In this document: piece after piece, positions 35,450-46,339 of the stretch
Layout: each line of letters opens with the position of its first letter
How positions within the stretch are numbered: the stretch's first letter is position 1
Assembly (NCBI GenBank): GCA_963576475.1
Contig: OY754964.1
Span: forward strand, 4,950,149-5,014,148
Length of the DNA: 64,000 nucleotides
Reading direction: 5' to 3'
From: Molanna angustata
Lineage: Eukaryota > Arthropoda > Insecta > Trichoptera > Molannidae
Notes under the pieces: model-generated
Seen by the model: the letters and a program-made list of their open reading frames with translations, nothing else
Databases searched by the model: none
What the model was told of the DNA's origin: nothing
Translations under genes and position numbers: made by a program

Positions 35450-38400
35450 TTAAATTTTAATGTCATTAATTTTGATGAATTTTTTGAGCAAAATGTTTAC
35501 CTGCCTGGAATTGTAGCTCAACAATGTCCTCACATTTGTTGGCATTGGAACCCCAATCTCTGTGAGGTCGGTAAAAAAGGACGGATACCTATCGTTTATG
35601 GGGCATTCAAGAAACAAATGATCCAGTGTCTCATCACCAATCATACATTCGCAGAGACTGCTATCAATGATCCCTATTTTTTTTAAATGCTCTCTGGTAC
35701 AACAGTGTCCCATGCGGATACGACACATAACGCTGATGGAATGTTTGTCAAAAGCTTTATCATGGAACCATGGCTTATTGACAATTGTTTGTTGGGTCGT
35801 TTTGTAAAGTCTACCCTTTTTCAGTGAGCTTGTGTCCCAATATAACTGCCATTTATTCATCAGACGGTTTTTTGCGATTGGTAGGAGATCGTTTTGTGTA
35901 ATATTGGGATGTGTCCGTGTGTTTCCATATGTTGCTCTCTTAGCCAATTCATCCGCTTTCTCATTTCCTGGTATACCACAGTGACTTGGTATCCATGCCA
36001 GACAAAGTTTTCTGTTTTGGTTGCATATTTCTTTAATTTTTTTCCATATATCTATACAGTAGTGGTCATCACTATACAAAATAGGGGATTTAGAGAGTTT
36101 TTCGAGTGTACTTAAGGAATCGGTCAATATTAATGTCTTTAAGAATCGTTTTTTATTTGCATAGTTCAAAGCCTCTATTATAGCTATACATTCTGCTGAG
36201 AATATTGTAGAATCTTTATGGAGAGTCAAAAGTAATTCAACTTTATCTGAATCACTAAATACTGCTGCTCCAGTATTGCTTTTGCAGTCCATTTTTGATC
36301 CATCCGTATAAAGTATTTTCCAGTCATTCCATTTGGATTCAATTACGTGTTTAAGTCTTTTAGATGCAAAAGCATCTGGAGTTATTCCTAATGAGTGGAT
36401 TATGTTTGGCGGCTCGATTAAATTTTGATAGGGTAATGAGTAAACTGGGAGTGTCTCAGATTTAATGAAATCCGATGAATATTGGTCTAAAAAGGTGAGG
36501 CTATTTACAAGAGGAGGGGAGATTTTATGTTTCCAAAATGGTGATTGATTTGTGAATATTTTAAGCATAGCGATTTTTCTAATTAGAGGGTGGAATTTAA
36601 TAATATTGCATTTTAAAACAAATTTATCTGACAGATACTGTTTTCTCAGCTCAAGTGGTGGGTCCACGGCTTCCACCTGGAGTGCACATACCGGTGTCGA
36701 TTTCATAGCGCCTAATATAAGTCTCAGACCTTCAAATTGTATTCTATCTAAGCGTTGTAAATTTTTCTTGGAAATTGGACTAAGTAAAAACGCTCCATAG
36801 TCGATTTGACTGCGAACGTATGATATATACATTAAACGTAGAACAGAAGGGTGACCTCCCCACCAAGTACGGGTTACAGCTCGCATTGCATTTAGTCCAG
36901 ACTGACATTTGTTAATGATATGTGTAACTTGAGAGTTCCAAGATAGTCTGGAATCCAAAGTGATACCAAGAAATCTTAATTCCGAAGAGACAGGGAGGAT
37001 AATGTCATTTAGTTGAATTTTTATATGTGGTATAGAGCGTTTTTTTGTAAACATAATGGCTTTACATTTGGGAGGACTGGGATTCAGGCCATTTTCAGAT
37101 AACCACGAAGAAATATTTTTGAGAGTATTATTCATAATGTTCTCCATTTGTTGGATTTTTTTCCCTGATACATAAATAAAAAAATCGTCTGCATATATCA
37201 GTAACTGTGCCGAGGGTAACAGTAAATGAAAAATCTCGTGAATATAAATATTGAAGAGGATAGGGCTAAGGACTGACCCCTGTGGCAAGCCTCTGTCGAC
37301 TTTTCTTTCTTGAGTATCAATTCCTCGAATGTCGAGAATGATTTTTCTATCCAGGAGAATATTCATTATGAAGATGGCTAATTTTAGGGGGATTCCAATT
37401 CGGAGAAGTTTAGATTTAAGAAGGGAGAGAAGCACATTATCATATGCACTTGTGATATCTAAGCTTACTCCTATGACCTGTTCTTGTCTAGAGAAAGCTA
37501 AAAGAATATCCGTTGTTAAATTGGCTACACTTTCTACTGAGGATTTTTTTTTTCTGAAGCCAAACATATTGTACGGCAAAATATTTTTGTTTTCAACGAA
37601 CCAATCAATTCGTCTTTTTATAATATGTTCTGTTAATTTAAGCAGAGTTGATGATAATGCTATTGGTCTGTAGTTGACACCTGAATTAGGGTCCTTTAGT
37701 GGTTTCAAAATTGGGATAATGAGTTGAGTTTTCCAAGATTCTGGGATAACCCCTGTATCGAACATTATGTTTATTAATTTTAAGAGATATTCAAGAATTT
37801 TGTCGCTACTATTATGTAAGATAATATATGGGATCCCGTCTATTCCAGGTGAAGTATTTTTTACCACTTGTAAGACTGATTTTAATTCGTCTATTTGGAA
37901 TGGGGCATCTAGCCAGTTACTGCTAGTATGTGAATATTGTAACGAGATTTCATCGATGTTAACAGCATACGGTGGGGCCATTTTATTTAAGAAATCTTCT
38001 GACCATAGTTTAGGGCATGATTTAGAAGATGGGGTTTTGTATGAGCCACGAAATTTTCTGATATTATTCCAAACTTCTGAAATTGGAACTTGGATACTAA
38101 GTGATGTGCAGAAGTCTTTCCACCCTTTTCTTTTCTTGTTTTTGAGGAACCGTTTGACTTTAGCTTGAACATTTTTAAGATACAAGAAATTTTCAAGTGT
38201 CATGTTATTCTTGTAGTCTTTATATGCTTGCTTCCTAATTGACGAATGTTCTTCGCACGCTGAGTCCCACCAAGGAGGAGGTAAGGGATACTTTTTGAAT
38301 TTGGGATTCTTTTTAGGTATAAATTTTTCTGATATTTCAATCGTTTTAATAAATTCATCGTAGCATTCTTGTAGGTTTTCTATTGAGGGGGGAGTAAATG

Positions 38401-39184
38401 TTATATTGGGGTTGTTGGTGTAATGATTATATCCTGACCAATTAGCTTTTCCAAAATTACAAACATTTTTATCGAATTTGTTGTTTCTTTTGGATTTTGA
38501 GTTTTCAATATGAGAGGTATATATGTATCTGTATGACGGTTGTGAATAATGCAAAATTATTGGAAGATGATCACTATTGAATGGGTCAGAAAGTATTTTC
38601 CAATTCAAGTATGGAGCAATATCGGGACTACATATTGTTAAATCTACTGCGCTGATTCGTTGATTTGGCACAGGGATACGTGTCGGTGATCCGTCGTTAA
38701 TAATGCAAAGATTCAACTCATTTAGCAGATCAACTATAATTCTACCTAATTTTGTGCATGATGATGAACCCCACATGTTATGGTGAGCATTAAAATCTCC
38801 CATAATTATAAAGGGATGTTTTATTCGAGAAATTATGGTTCTTAAAATATTTTTGGTGGGTTGGAAATTAGGAGAAATATAAATTGAGACAAAAGTTGTA
38901 CCGTCTATTTCCGCAGCAACAACTTGTGATGGACAATTTATTGGTTTTAAATTTATCTGGTTAAAGAAAAATGTGTCTTTTATTAATAACGCAGCTCCAC
39001 CTTTGCCATCATGTCTATTATCTTTTAGGCATTGGTAGCCGGGAATTTTGAATGTTTTTTCATCGCGGAGCCAGGTTTCAGATAGTGCCGCTATTTGAAC
39101 CTGGTTCTCGGATAGCAATTTTAAAATAGAGTCTTTATTAGGTATTGCACTTCTGCAGTTCCACTGGGCAATATTTAAGGCCAT
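35450..39184 (-). CDS. I-like ORF2: endonuclease, reverse transcriptase, RNase H
   Basis: An intact 1,244-residue frame. An APE-type endonuclease occupies about residues 1-215 (NIAQWNCRS at the start, ALSETWL, IIMGDFNAHHNMWGS, NSDHLPIIL near 204). The RT spans about 430-760, with YRPIALSSTLLKL, FGFRKKKSS, GLPQGSVLSPILFN and YADD near 662. An RNase H is at about 955-1080 (YTDGSKM, SAECIAI, LTDSLSTL, WIPSHCGIPGNEKADELAKR), with its acidic D, E, D residues in place. A CxC-type tail follows (RIRMGHCCTREHL, LCECMIGDETLDHLFLECP, about 1145-1190). All catalytic motifs I can check are present, so the protein may be active. ORF2 would nick target DNA and prime reverse transcription there. Confidence 0.93.
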   Translation of the reverse strand: MALNIAQWNCRSAIPNKDSILKLLSENQVQIAALSETWLRDEKTFKIPGYQCLKDNRHDGKGGAALLIKDTFFFNQINLKPINCPSQVVAAEIDGTTFVSIYISPNFQPTKNILRTIISRIKHPFIIMGDFNAHHNMWGSSSCTKLGRIIVDLLNELNLCIINDGSPTRIPVPNQRISAVDLTICSPDIAPYLNWKILSDPFNSDHLPIILHYSQPSYRYIYTSHIENSKSKRNNKFDKNVCNFGKANWSGYNHYTNNPNITFTPPSIENLQECYDEFIKTIEISEKFIPKKNPKFKKYPLPPPWWDSACEEHSSIRKQAYKDYKNNMTLENFLYLKNVQAKVKRFLKNKKRKGWKDFCTSLSIQVPISEVWNNIRKFRGSYKTPSSKSCPKLWSEDFLNKMAPPYAVNIDEISLQYSHTSSNWLDAPFQIDELKSVLQVVKNTSPGIDGIPYIILHNSSDKILEYLLKLINIMFDTGVIPESWKTQLIIPILKPLKDPNSGVNYRPIALSSTLLKLTEHIIKRRIDWFVENKNILPYNMFGFRKKKSSVESVANLTTDILLAFSRQEQVIGVSLDITSAYDNVLLSLLKSKLLRIGIPLKLAIFIMNILLDRKIILDIRGIDTQERKVDRGLPQGSVLSPILFNIYIHEIFHLLLPSAQLLIYADDFFIYVSGKKIQQMENIMNNTLKNISSWLSENGLNPSPPKCKAIMFTKKRSIPHIKIQLNDIILPVSSELRFLGITLDSRLSWNSQVTHIINKCQSGLNAMRAVTRTWWGGHPSVLRLMYISYVRSQIDYGAFLLSPISKKNLQRLDRIQFEGLRLILGAMKSTPVCALQVEAVDPPLELRKQYLSDKFVLKCNIIKFHPLIRKIAMLKIFTNQSPFWKHKISPPLVNSLTFLDQYSSDFIKSETLPVYSLPYQNLIEPPNIIHSLGITPDAFASKRLKHVIESKWNDWKILYTDGSKMDCKSNTGAAVFSDSDKVELLLTLHKDSTIFSAECIAIIEALNYANKKRFLKTLILTDSLSTLEKLSKSPILYSDDHYCIDIWKKIKEICNQNRKLCLAWIPSHCGIPGNEKADELAKRATYGNTRTHPNITQNDLLPIAKNRLMNKWQLYWDTSSLKKGRLYKTTQQTIVNKPWFHDKAFDKHSISVMCRIRMGHCCTREHLKKIGIIDSSLCECMIGDETLDHLFLECPINDRYPSFFTDLTEIGVPMPTNVRTLLSYNSRQVNILLKKFIKINDIKI

Positions 39185-39236
39185 TTTGTATGAAAGATTA
39201 TACAGGGAATTATTGTGCGAGTTACAAGTTTAAGGT

Positions 39237-40728
39237 CTAATTTGTTTCTGTGATAGAGTTTGAATCGATATCTTCTTTATTTAGGTTGTTATTGAGTATA
39301 TTGACAGTATTTTGTAAGGTGTTATTAATAAGTGCATCGTTGGACGGTACTGAGATATAGTGTTCTGTGGTAAGAAGTTCATGGATCATATTGTATATGC
39401 AATTTAGAATTATTTCTTTACGACTATAATTAATGTCTTCAGGTATTATTGTATCTGGGGTAGTTTCATTTGTTAACGGGAGAGCACATCCATTTTTAGG
39501 TACTGGATGGTTTCCATTTGGTGCAATTAATAATGAGTTGATTTGTTTTTTATCCAAGTAAGGGGGGGTATTACTATGTTTTTTAAGATTATTTTTGTTT
39601 GAAGGATTACCCTCCATTTTGGTGTGAAATTATTTTGTGTTTCAATTTTGTTTGAATTGTTGACAGCTTTCGTTTTTTCTGAGTATGATATTTTCACGGA
39701 GGGAAACATTCCAGCTGCTTCGATATACGATATACTTTGGTCAGCCATTACTTTCTTAATGTTCCTCTGTCTTGTCAATTCTGGGCAATTTATATCGATA
39801 GCCTGGTGATTTCCCGAGCAATGAACACAAATAGTATTTTCTTGAGTTACATTACATGTGTTTCCAAGATGATGTAAAGTGCATTTAAAACACCTAGGTG
39901 CTGCAGATTTGCAGTTAGTTTTAGTGTGTCCGTATCTTAAACATTGATGACATTGAATAGTAGGGAATATGTAAGTTTCTACTGGTAGACGATTGTAAAA
40001 AGGGGGTAAAGGTGTGATGGGAGTTTTTGCCCTTCGATTGTGACCACAACAGTTTGAGATGGTTTCCATGTCGGGATTTCAATTTTACGGTCTCTGTAGT
40101 TAAGCCTTCGAATTTTTATTATTTTTCCGAATCCCGGAGGGACTTCCAAATTACTTAATATTTCCTCGTCAGAAAGAGATGTAGGTATATCTTTTACAAC
40201 TCCAAGACGAGTTACGTGAAAGGAAGGTATAAATGGTAAGTAGTTGTTTTGTTCTAAAATTTTGTTATTAAGAAAAGTATTTGCTGCTAAATAATTTTTG
40301 AATTCGATTGCAATTGTGCGTTTACCCAACGGCTTGATTTTTTTTATTTTATCAATTTTATTTTTGTAGATAAACGAACCGAATGAGATAGCCTGTATTT
40401 GAAGACTTTCTCCCGCTACTTTCTTTTGTACATGTACAATAAATGGGGAAAGAGAGGATTCATTATACAGTAAAGAATTCTCTTGGTGTACTGAGGGGTT
40501 TATGTTTGGTTTGAATTTTTTGGATACTGAACTATCCAATAATGTATTATCATGATCTATCGGTGTGGACTGGGCCTTACGAGTTTGTTTTGATGGCGTA
40601 CATTCTAATACATTGTTATCTGTTGACTTGGCAACAACGATACTAGGTAACATTTCGCTAGCACAGCGCATGAAGCGCCGGCAAATTGTTTGCTTACCTA
40701 CCTCCACTAAGCAATTGTTTTGACACAC
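39237..40728 (-). pseudogene. I-like ORF1 (gag-like nucleic-acid-binding protein), two frameshifts
   Basis: Three overlapping minus-strand frames (40728-39979, 40069-39527, 39617-39237) together cover one ~495-codon ORF1. The first carries the N-terminal part and a conserved RNA-binding-like region (VTRLGVVKDIP, KIIKIRRLNYRDRKI). The second has three zinc knuckles: CHQCLRYGHTKTNC, CFKCTLHHLGNTC and CVHCSGNHQAIDINC. The third is the C-terminal tail. Frame changes are needed near 40020-40060 and near 39600-39625. They could be mutations or assembly indels; I see no classic slippery site at either place. Confidence 0.82.
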
Positions 40729-40947
40729 TTACAAAAAAAAATAAAATAAATAAAAATGGAACGAACTCACCGGTTACGTGGGGACAATATTTTAACTAAG
40801 ATATGTTCACATAAGCATTTAAACAAAAATTAACACAAAATATAAGTTTTTGCACCACTTAAAACATCAAAAACACAAAAAATATGAGGAGCGAACTACA
40901 AGCGTCGTGATTCATTCAGCGGCAATTCACGTCCCTTATACATCTTT

Positions 40948-42078
40948 AAATCATCAGCAAAAAGCAAGCAGTTTACTCCGTCAAAGGATTTTATAATATC
41001 ATTTATAAATAGAATAAATAGAACAGGCCCCAAATGACTACCCTGAGGCACACCACTAGATGTCACAAAACCATTACCCTCAACATTCTTCACTCTAACC
41101 ACCATTTTTCTTGAACATAAATAACTTGACAGCCAATCATGAAGTGAACTATGAATTCCGTACAATTTTATTTTTTGAAGAAGTATACTATGTGGCACTC
41201 TATCGAACGCCTTACTGAAATCAGTATAGACCGAGTCCACCTGAAACTTATTAGCAAATGCTTCCATAATATGATTTTCGTATATAATAAGGTTTGTCAA
41301 TGTCGATCTTCCATTTATAAATCCATGTTGACAGGGGTTAATCAGGCCATTCAAAATAGGAGCAAGACTATCAAGAACTAGGGATTCAAAGAACTTAGGG
41401 ATCGCTGATAAGATACTTATTGGCCTATAGTTGCAAACATTGGATTTTTCGCCCGTTTTATATATCGGAATAATAAAGCTAGCTTTCCAGTAATATGGAA
41501 AATATCCCAACTTCAAAGATTCATTAAAGAGTACATACAATGGGAAAGCCATATATGTACTACAGTTCTTTAAAAGATGATTTGGGATGCCATCAGGACC
41601 TGTGGGTTTTCTTACATCCAGTCTTTCAAGTCCCTTGACAATGTTCAGAAACTTCAACCTGCAGCTCCCTATCGAGACAGTCACCTCAGGATCGTGCAGG
41701 GTTGTTGAACCCAATCCAGTGTCAGGTACCATCATGTTTCTAAAAAAATGCTCAAAATAACTACTTATCGTATGTAAGTCATCACTTCCATTACCATTGT
41801 AGAACATTGTATCAGGAATTTGACTGTTATCCTTCCGCTGTGAATTTGCAAACTTCCACAAAGTCTTGGTGTCGTATCGGACCCCATTCTCGACTTCAGC
41901 CATGTAATTGTTGTAGCACTCTCTAGCCAGTTTCTTGCATTTTTTCCTTAAGTCAGAGAATACCTGGTAATCATCAGCATTTTTTGTCTCCTTAAAACGT
42001 TTATGGGCCCGTTTTTTATCTGTGATTAGAGATCTTATTTCATGATTGAACCATACTGGATATCCCTGAAACCTTATA
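40948..42078 (-). pseudogene. N-terminal half of the interrupted LINE reverse transcriptase
   Basis: The frame is open from about 42075 (FQGYPVWFNHEIRSLI), through KKCKKLARECYNNYMAEVEN, the RT block VCNYRPISILSAIPKFFESL, the GFINGRSTLTNL box, DFSKAFDRVPHSILL, GVPQGSHLGPVLFILFIND and the catalytic FADD next to the insertion point. There it is broken by the I-like element. Upstream of 42078 the LINE is truncated, with no endonuclease. It is a jockey/CR1-type RT by motif; the clade is not resolved. Confidence 0.88.
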
Positions 42079-42169
42079 CAATAGTTTATATTTTTATTTT
42101 ACAATAGGTACCTATATTTATAACAAGTTTTAGTTAAATACAAGTTTAATATTTTTTCTGTCAGATATA

Positions 42170-42358
42170 ACGCAAAAAAAAAAAATTCTGCCACCTCGGT
42201 ACAGGCTCAGCCTAGTGAGGTGGTGTATACCAAAAAATTCTATAAAAAAATGTTTCATATAACTTATTTAAATTGTACTTTTTTTTAATATTTTTATTGT
42301 TTGTATATTGTTATATTTTGTTTGGTTTCAATAATAAAAAAAAATCATCAGTAAATTT
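42170..42358 (+). mobile_element. LINE 3' tail with conserved hairpin (copy 1)
   Basis: CCACCTC (42191-42197) pairs with GAGGTGG (42217-42223), with an inner GGC-TCA-GCC stem. The same structure, with compensating changes, occurs at 48587-48620 just before the tail of a recognised LINE. Downstream is T-rich sequence to an A-rich end near 42348. Confidence 0.65.
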
Positions 42359-42375
42359 TATTTTTATTGACAACC

Positions 42376-42870
42376 TTTTTAACATCTCAATAGAGACGAA
42401 GTTGGATTTTTAAAGAAGAACCAGGAACTCAATGCACCTACAGGGCTTACGACCTGTCATCGGCTGGTTTACGTGAGGACTTTATGCACTTGTGCAACGT
42501 TCACCAATTATGCCTTCTTATGGAGTTCCCTTATCAATGTAATTTTTGAAAGGTGAATAATGTGTATTAATTCACCTAAAAATAAGAAATTATACTATAG
42601 TCATCTATGAAGTAACGAAGAAACTTTTTTGTAACGCCATCTATTGAGAAATCAGTTTATTTGCAAACAATGAAAGCAACAGTTCTTATAAATGAGATGA
42701 CTGTGTCTCGCACAGATGTCACCCCTGAACTGCGCCAGAAATATTATTATTCATTTTTAGCTTGTTTTCCAACTTGTACCAATGTGTATGTTAATCGAAT
42801 ATTTTTTTAATTGTATATACGCAAACATTGGATTTTTTCCCTGTCGGGTATCAAATGATATCAATATTAT
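42376..42870 (-). repeat. MITE-like family, copy 2
   Basis: AACATCTCAATAGAGACGAA at 42382 down to CCCTGTCGGGTATCAAATGA at about 42862 is the inverse of 50570-51104. Internal landmarks are GGCTTACGACCTGTCATCGG, TTGCAAACAATGAAAGCAAC and ACATTGGATTTTTTCCCTG. Confidence 0.78.
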
Positions 42871-42874
42871 AAAT

Positions 42875-43465
42875 ACATTGTTTGCAAATATGCAATTAAA
42901 AAAAATTCGATTAAATTTCAATCTCATGTTTGAAAAATATATTGAATATATCCATTACATTTGATTGAATTTAAAATATCATCTTATAGTATTGATATTT
43001 CTTCACGATTCTATTTAAATCTTTTAAAAATCACTTTAATTTAAAGTCGTTTAAAAATTAAAGCTGCATAAATTGAAAAGTTTTAAAGAATTTTTTAAAT
43101 TTTTGTTTGTATTTTGAAGAGTTATGCAATTGGTGTGTATTATTTTTAACATTAAATTGATGTGTACTATGATTTTATTATTTAAGATATTGTGGGTCTT
43201 GAGAAATAATTATTATCTTTGTGGGAATCATACAAAAGGATTTCATCTGAGGACGTTAAAGGAAAAAAAAATTTAAATTCAACCATACCGTCTTTGATGA
43301 TAAAAAGAATGAAATTGTGAATGATATTGGGATCCTATGTCATAAAAATGTTTGTACATTCAACAATTCAAGGAAGAAAATCAAATTACTAGAGGCCAAC
43401 ATGATATGCCCTATCTTCATGTCATATATGTCTGGCTGTCTATTTTTCATTCTTGACGCTAAATA
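42875..43465. other. AT-rich spacer
   Basis: No recognisable feature. Confidence 0.45.
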
Positions 43466-43469
43466 ACGG

Positions 43470-44312
43470 GGATTTAATATTACTAGTTACATGTAACACA
43501 TGAGATCCAACTGTCGATAGCGAAAGTATGTATAAGCGAAGAGTAAGAATCAAACTATAAACCCATATATCCAAATTATTGAAAATTTTAACACATGTTG
43601 ATATGTATGTCAAGATTGGACAGTATGGAGGTCAGTCCTCTTTTCCTACATGGAATATGAAAACAGCATGATGGTTCTGTGTGTATGTTTGGAGATTAAG
43701 TATCAAACTATTAAGTCTTCTTACTTATTGTGCATAGGCGACTGCCGTACAAATTGCATGAGGCAATGTCGTCACTAAATTCAATTTTTATAAAAATTGT
43801 TAAAAAAAATTTGATTTGTACCTAGATGAATAGTTTTTTTTTTATAGAAAATTAAATTATCTAGTTGGGGTGTTTCGGCTTTTTTCGATATTTTTAGGCA
43901 GTTAAAATATAGGCAGTTAAAGTCATAAATTAAGTTAAACACAAATTTTTCATAAAAAAATATTTTTCTTAGTAAAAAATATTTAAGAAACTCTGGAATT
44001 TTTTCGAAAAAATTTGAGATTTTGTTTTTGTCTATATTCATACCAATTTATTCTAGCTTCTATGGTTTCTGAGATATATGGAAAAATAAAGTAAAAATTC
44101 AAAAGTCGATAACCCCTGATTGAAACAAAAATTCACAATTCTGAGTATAAAAGTTTTGTAGACCTAGTACTTTTTATATATTCTGAAATTTTGGGCTCTG
44201 TAAATTGAGCGGATCACAAGTTGATAGACACACACACACACACACACTCACACACACACTCACACACACACACACACACACATTAAATGTTCTACTCTGA
44301 ATTCTGAGTAGA
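43470..44312 (-). repeat. long dispersed repeat, copy 2
   Basis: Inverted relative to 27728-28440. It runs from ACTAGTTACATGTAACACAT at 43480 to the (AC)n tract at 44226-44281 and GTTCTACTCTGAATTCTGAG at 44290-44309. The (AC)n is longer than in copy 1, and several indels separate the copies. Confidence 0.75.
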
Positions 44313-44319
44313 TCCGTAT

Positions 44320-44661
44320 ATGGAACATATATACTGCGAAGCCTCTAAGTTGGCGTTTTTTGACTTCAAAGTTGGAAAAACATTGAAAAATATAGACCCT
44401 GCATACAATCGTGTTCCTTCATACACGCGTCTTGGATTTAAAGTGCCTCTTCCTTCAAAAGAATTTCATTCTTTTGAACGAATCGACAGTTGGATTATAT
44501 AAATTTGTATATTCCTGATGGTCACAGATATGACACTGTTTTGTCAGAACGACTCTTCAGAGAGTACGCAAATAAAATTTCAGTAAACATAGACCAACTT
44601 TTTGGTGCTTGGGTAAAATATATTTTGAGAAAAAGGCCATATCTTAGATCCCTCCAGTAAG
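44320..44661 (+). pseudogene. decayed ORF of unknown function
   Basis: From the ATG at 44320 the frame reads 60 codons (FFDFKVGKTLKNIDPAYNRV, SYTRLGFKVPLPSKEFHSFE), then meets a stop. Shifting by one base near 44500 continues for another ~50 codons (YIPDGHRYDTVLSERLFREY, SVNIDQLFGAWVKYI) to a TAA at about 44659. Composition and hydrophobic patterning look like a real protein. I do not recognise the family; a piece of a DNA transposon, large DNA element or host gene are all possible. It lies immediately beyond the end of the long dispersed repeat. Confidence 0.45.
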
Positions 44662-45259
44662 ATTGTTGGTGTTTTACAAATATACGATGTATAAAAAAGA
44701 CTATTTACTATACTAGTAGGTAAGTTCTATCCCGAAACTTTCTTCTACAAATGCTTTTTTTTCTATATTGGTAAATGATCCTCGAATACATTTTTATGAT
44801 TGTATTATTATACTTACTATAAACAAAAATTAAAATACCCAATTTTCCAGAACGTATGAACATGAAGAAAATTTTGACATTTTAGAAAGAAGAAATTAAC
44901 AATGTAAAGGTTGCCTTAGCCTAATTAACTCTATCTTAAATCATATGATTAAATTTGAATAAGAAATTTATTTATTTCAGAAAATTTCATGCTTCATAGC
45001 TGAAACTCCAAAATATACACAAAAACAATACAACGAGTCAGCCAGATAGTGCATACTTGTTGTATGCACTATCTGGCTGATTCCCGTACAGACATTCCTT
45101 CCTCTGAGTCCTCCACTGTTATCTATGCTTGCCACATCGCATCCACCCGCCTCCTTCCATTCGTCTTTTATCGTTCATCTGCTTTCAACTGCCTCTTATT
45201 AGGTCTATGTAGTTCGCCAATCAATATACTACCAATAAAGATAATGAAGATACCCTAGA

Positions 45260-45735
45260 TATAAAAAGGCGATGACGAAATGTGACAAAGCATTCAACTT
45301 GGCTTGGACACTGATAGCAAAGCCTTGGAGATGCTGGACATGTTTTAAATAAATGTGCTGCTTAAATCCTGGGACCCATGAATGATGGACAAACATGGAG
45401 GATTAGATTCAACGATGAGTTTTACGACATATATAAAACTCCAAAACATTCTTAACTTATAAGACTAATAAGGCTGAGATGGGCCGGGCATGTCCAGAGA
45501 ATGCCATCATCGCGGGCATCAAAAAGAGTCTTAGAGGGGCACCCAGGTGGCAAAAGAAAGGTCGGGAGACCGAGACTGCGATGGGAAGACGATATTATGA
45601 GAGACGCGTCCCAGCTTCTGAGTGTGCCAAAATGGAAGCTCGCAGTAAATGGCAGAAGAGGTTGGAGGAGGAAGTTGCTGGAGGCAAAAACTCGATATGG
45701 GCTTTAGACTGCAGATCCATTGAAGAAGAAAAAAT
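45260..45735 (+). mobile_element. RTE-like LINE tail (third copy)
   Basis: Degenerate upstream sequence (MNDGQTWRIRFNDEFYDIYK) leads to LRWAGHVQRMPSS, a GHPGGKRKVGRPRLRWEDDI segment and EAKTRYGL. It ends with GAAGAAGAAAAAA. It is closest to the copy at 551-2185. One frameshift and a stop break the upstream part. Confidence 0.75.
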
Positions 45736-45739
45736 CTCC

Positions 45740-46140
45740 ATACCAGCATTTTTTTTTGTAAATATTTCATGGTGGATAATATCATTAATACAAAGATCAT
45801 ACCAAATAATGAAATAAAAGCTTAATGAAATATTTTCATTAAGTCTACTATTTCCTTGGAATATTTTTTCATAATTCATCTGGGAGCTAGAAAAGATAGT
45901 TTGAAATGCCGCAGAGTAACGTTCATTCGGTGCAAATTTCAAAAGCTCAAATAATTTCAATAATATCACAACTTTTGTTACTGAAAGCACACACTTTACA
46001 TTGGAGCAATAAATTCCTAACCTCACGGGTATCTTTCGAAAACCAACTTTTTACTCTACTCTACCTCTGTAAGTTGTAAATTGAATAAATTATCTTATTT
46101 TAGAAAACTTAGTCCATTTGTTGATTTTAGAAACATGTAA
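45740..46140. other. AT-rich spacer
   Basis: Nothing recognised. Confidence 0.4.
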
Positions 46141-46144
46141 TTAG

Positions 46145-46330
46145 AGTAAGCCTTCGTGGCTCAGTTGAATGGATATCTAACTCCAGGGCTGCGATTCCGC
46201 TCATTCTGAACGGATTAGAGCGTCACTAAGTACACCAGTTCATTGTGAACGCAACCCTGGGCCATTGATTCCTGCTTCGATTTCCAGCTGTGTCACAGTT
46301 TTCAATTGTCTAGATTAAACTGGATCTATT
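46145..46330 (+). mobile_element. possible tRNA-derived SINE
   Basis: AAGCCTTCGTGGCTCAGTTG resembles the tRNA-like head at 49600-49715 (GCCTTCATGGCTCAGTTGG). The B box region is unclear (TGCGATTCCGC or GCTTCGATTTCC). The downstream part ends TTAATATCATCATTCTCC. Confidence 0.4.
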
Positions 46331-46339
46331 AAAAGAATT

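Larger units (their letters stand above)
35306..40934 (-). mobile_element. near full-length I-like LINE (5.6 kb), 13-bp TSD
   Basis: CTTATACATCTTT is duplicated at 35293-35305 and 40935-40947. The minus-strand element starts at 40934 with a ~206-bp 5' UTR, then ORF1 (40728-39237), a 52-bp gap, ORF2 (39184-35450), a short 3' UTR and a poly(A) end (T run at 35306-35320). EN, RT and RNase H in one ORF2, plus an ORF1 with several CCHC knuckles, indicate the I superfamily. The near complete 5' end and clear TSD point to a fairly recent event. Confidence 0.93.
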
